Of a stretch of 64,000 bases of DNA, positions 62,192-64,000 are shown in pieces. Numbering within the stretch: position 1 is the first letter of the stretch; every line of letters starts with the position of its first letter. A program made the translations under genes and the position numbers. The notes beneath the pieces are model-generated. The model did not search any database, was not told the origin of the DNA, and saw only the letters and a program-made list of their open reading frames with translations. Source of the DNA: Collinsella sp944321445 (GTDB lineage Bacteria > Actinomycetota > Coriobacteriia > Coriobacteriales > Coriobacteriaceae); assembly GCF_030371825.1 (NCBI RefSeq), contig NZ_JAUDDM010000002.1; one strand, written 5' to 3'.

Positions 62192-62479
62192 TTAGGCCTG
62201 GTTGCCAAAGATCTCGATGGACTGACCCTCGGCGACCGTGACGACGGCCTTCTTCCAAGAACGGGTCTTGCCGGCGATGTAGCGCACGCGCTTGATCTTG
62301 GGCTTGACGTTCAGGGTGTTGACGCGGACGACCTTCACGTTGAAGATCTCCTCGATAGCGTCCTTGATCTGGTACTTGTTAGCGTCCTTGTGAACCTCGA
62401 ACGTGTACTTGTTCTCCTCCATCTCGGAGTAGGAACGCTCGGACACGATCGGGCGAATGATGATCTCGTGAGCGGTCAT
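62192..62479 (-). CDS. rplW: 50S ribosomal protein L23
   Basis: L23 is the docking site for trigger factor and SRP at the tunnel exit. The 95-aa protein has IIIRPIVSERSYSEMEENKY, TFEVHKDANKYQIKDAIEEI and VRVNTLNVKPKIKRVRY. It directly abuts rplD (no gap). Confidence 0.97.
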   Translation of the reverse strand: MTAHEIIIRPIVSERSYSEMEENKYTFEVHKDANKYQIKDAIEEIFNVKVVRVNTLNVKPKIKRVRYIAGKTRSWKKAVVTVAEGQSIEIFGNQA

Positions 62480-63106
62480 TTATGCGAGCACCTCCCCGAA
62501 GTGGGTCGCGACGTCAGCGGGCATCAGCAAAGCGCCGTTGTTGAGGAGGTCGTAGGTGTTGGCCTCGGACGGCGTGATGATGAACGTCTTGGGGATGTTA
62601 CGGAAGGACAGGTAGGCGTTGATGTCGTCCTCGCGCACGATGACGGTGATGCGCTTGCCCTCGATGCCGAGCGCCTTGACGAGCGCGACGGCAGCCTTGG
62701 TGGAGGGCTTGTCGAAACCGTAGTCATCGACGAGGAAGAGCTCGTTGTCGCGGACCTTCGCGGAGAGCGCGGAGCGCATGGCGAGCTTGACCTCCTTGTT
62801 GTTCATACGCTTGGCGTAAGAACGGGGCTTGGGCCCGAAGATGACGCCGCCGTGACGCCACTGACCGGCGCGGGTGGAACCCTGGCGGGCGTGACCGGTG
62901 CCCTTCTGACGCCAAGGCTTGCGGCCGCCACCGGAGACCTCAGAACGGCCCTTGGTGGACTGGGTGCCCTGACGCCAAGAGGCCATCTGGCACTTGACGA
63001 TGTGATGCATAACGTGGATGTTCGGCTCGATGCCGTACACCTCGGGCGCGAGCTCGACCTCAGAGGCCGCCTTGCCCTCGCGATTCTTTACTTCAAACTT
63101 AGACAT
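62480..63106 (-). CDS. rplD: 50S ribosomal protein L4
   Basis: L4 lines the tunnel constriction and in many bacteria represses the S10 operon. The 208-aa protein has MASWRQGTQSTKGRSEVSGG, KPWRQKGTGHARQGSTRAGQ and VIFGPKPRSYAKRMNNKEVK. It lies between rplC and rplW. Confidence 0.97.
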   Translation of the reverse strand: MSKFEVKNREGKAASEVELAPEVYGIEPNIHVMHHIVKCQMASWRQGTQSTKGRSEVSGGGRKPWRQKGTGHARQGSTRAGQWRHGGVIFGPKPRSYAKRMNNKEVKLAMRSALSAKVRDNELFLVDDYGFDKPSTKAAVALVKALGIEGKRITVIVREDDINAYLSFRNIPKTFIITPSEANTYDLLNNGALLMPADVATHFGEVLA

Positions 63107-63153
63107 GTTCTGTTCTCCTTGGTATGACTCTAGGACCTATATGGACCTGGCCC

Positions 63154-63774
63154 TTAGGCCATACGGATGGCGACCAGAGCGTTCTTGCCACCAGGGACAG
63201 CACCCTTGATGAGCATGAGGTTCTGCTCGGCATCGACGCGGACAACGGTGAGGTTCTTCACGGTCACGCGCTCATCGCCCATGTGACCGGCCATCTTGAC
63301 GCCCTTGAGGACGCGGGCGGGGTAGGCGCACTGGCCAATGGAGCCCGGATGACGCTTGAAGTGCGAACCATGGGTCATAGGACCACGGCGCTGACCCCAG
63401 CGCTTGATGCGGCCCTGGAAGCCCTTACCCTTGGAGGTACCGATGACGTCGACCTTGGCGACATCAGCGAAGTCAGCGACGGTGACGACCTCGCCGACCT
63501 TGTGATCCTCGCCGTTCTCGACGCGGACCTCACGGAGGTAACGGACAGGCTCGACGCCGGCCTTGGCGAAGTGACCAGCCATGGGCTTGTTCACGTTCTT
63601 GGCCTTGATGTCGCCGAAACCGATCTGGACGGCGTCATAGCCGTCGGTGGCCTTGGTTTTAACCTGCGAGACCGCGCAGGGGCCAGCCTGGATGACCGTG
63701 ACGGGGACGACGTTGTCGTTCTCGTCCCACACCTGGGTCATACCGATCTTGCGGCCGAGAATCATGCTGATCAT
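63154..63774 (-). CDS. rplC: 50S ribosomal protein L3
   Basis: L3 is an early 50S assembly protein near the peptidyl transferase centre. The 206-aa protein has MISMILGRKIGMTQVWDEND, RWGQRRGPMTHGSHFKRHPG and KMAGHMGDERVTVKNLTVVR. It is the first ribosomal gene in the window; rpsJ, which normally precedes it closely, is not within the 226 bp upstream. Confidence 0.97.
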   Translation of the reverse strand: MISMILGRKIGMTQVWDENDNVVPVTVIQAGPCAVSQVKTKATDGYDAVQIGFGDIKAKNVNKPMAGHFAKAGVEPVRYLREVRVENGEDHKVGEVVTVADFADVAKVDVIGTSKGKGFQGRIKRWGQRRGPMTHGSHFKRHPGSIGQCAYPARVLKGVKMAGHMGDERVTVKNLTVVRVDAEQNLMLIKGAVPGGKNALVAIRMA

Positions 63775-64000
63775 TCAATGATCCTAACTCTCGGTGGTCT
63801 TGGGACACTGCGTCCGCCCCTTGCGGACGCCCCTAGAGGACCACTATCGGACGTGCATGCTTCGAAGCTTTGCATTCCGCCGTTGCTTCACGCGTGCGGC
63901 AACCCATTGCGCACGTGCTCTGTGCAGGCAGAATCCTCCCCTATCGAGGCACAGCTTGATTAGTATACACGGCTGCGGGCGTCTCCATGTTTTCTTCGCA
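63775..64000 (-). promoter_or_regulatory. Leader/promoter region of the rplC operon
   Basis: No coding sequence is seen. On the minus strand a TATACT box (63963-63968) could be a -10 element, and the mRNA would contain a stem gcgtccgc-aagg-ggcggacgc (about 63811-63829), a possible site for L4-type autoregulation. No good -35 was found. Confidence 0.4.

Overview
The window reads as the chromosome of a high-GC (roughly 62-65% by eye) anaerobic actinobacterium, most likely class Coriobacteriia and Collinsella-like. This is inferred from the S4, S14(Z) and L36 types, the fused EcfA ATPases after rplQ, the YheO-type regulators and the purine-fermentation gene set. No tRNA, rRNA, CRISPR array or intact mobile element was found.

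Layout. (1) 1-14475, minus strand: a partial glycosyltransferase, truA, ecfT, a fused ecfA1A2, then rplQ-rpoA-rpsD-rpsK-rpsM-rpmJ-infA, a 640-bp gap carrying two related palindromic repeats, and map-adk-secY-rplO-rpmD-rpsE-rplR-rplF-rpsH-rpsZ-rplE. (2) 58079-63774, minus strand: the other half of the ribosomal superoperon, rplX back to rplC, without rpsJ next to rplC. The canonical rplX-rplE junction is split by 43.6 kb of non-ribosomal DNA. The rplX side ends in a strong intrinsic terminator and the rplE side has its own upstream terminator.

(3) 14762-57569, the accessory block. Most of it is an anaerobic purine/uric-acid degradation locus in two arms. The left arm holds xdhC, yqeB and yqeC (selenium-dependent molybdenum-hydroxylase accessory proteins), hyuA/ygeZ hydantoinase, a mocA-like nucleotidyltransferase, yqeA carbamate kinase, ygeW carbamoyltransferase-like protein, ygeY peptidase-like hydrolase, ygeX diaminopropionate ammonia-lyase and a YheO-type regulator. 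The right arm holds a fused FeS-molybdopterin xanthine dehydrogenase (xdhD type), a 2[4Fe-4S] ferredoxin, ygfK, ssnA, a NCS2 purine permease, a second YheO-type regulator and ridA. All seven marker genes of the gut urate-degradation cluster (xdhD, ygfK, ssnA, hyuA, ygeY, ygeW, ygeX) are present. The predicted flow is purine import, selenium/molybdenum-dependent redox steps, stepwise ring opening, then carbamoyl phosphate (ATP through YqeA) plus 2,3-diaminopropionate, which YgeX converts to pyruvate and ammonia. RidA would clear the aminoacrylate intermediate.

Between the two arms are a Nif11-type leader peptide gene (possible RiPP/bacteriocin precursor), a multi-pass membrane protein whose 5' end carries a 16-bp tandem duplication, a HAD phosphatase, two DUF308/HdeD-like membrane proteins, a decayed segment with an ISL3-like transposase remnant, a complete cellobiose-type PTS operon (LicR-like regulator, IIA, IIB, a small membrane protein, IIC, GH1 6-phospho-beta-glucosidase), an AGCS amino-acid symporter and an acylphosphatase. 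A U32 peptidase and an RluA-type pseudouridine synthase close the block. Intergenic regions throughout the block are rich in long, mostly unique palindromes (12-36 bp arms).
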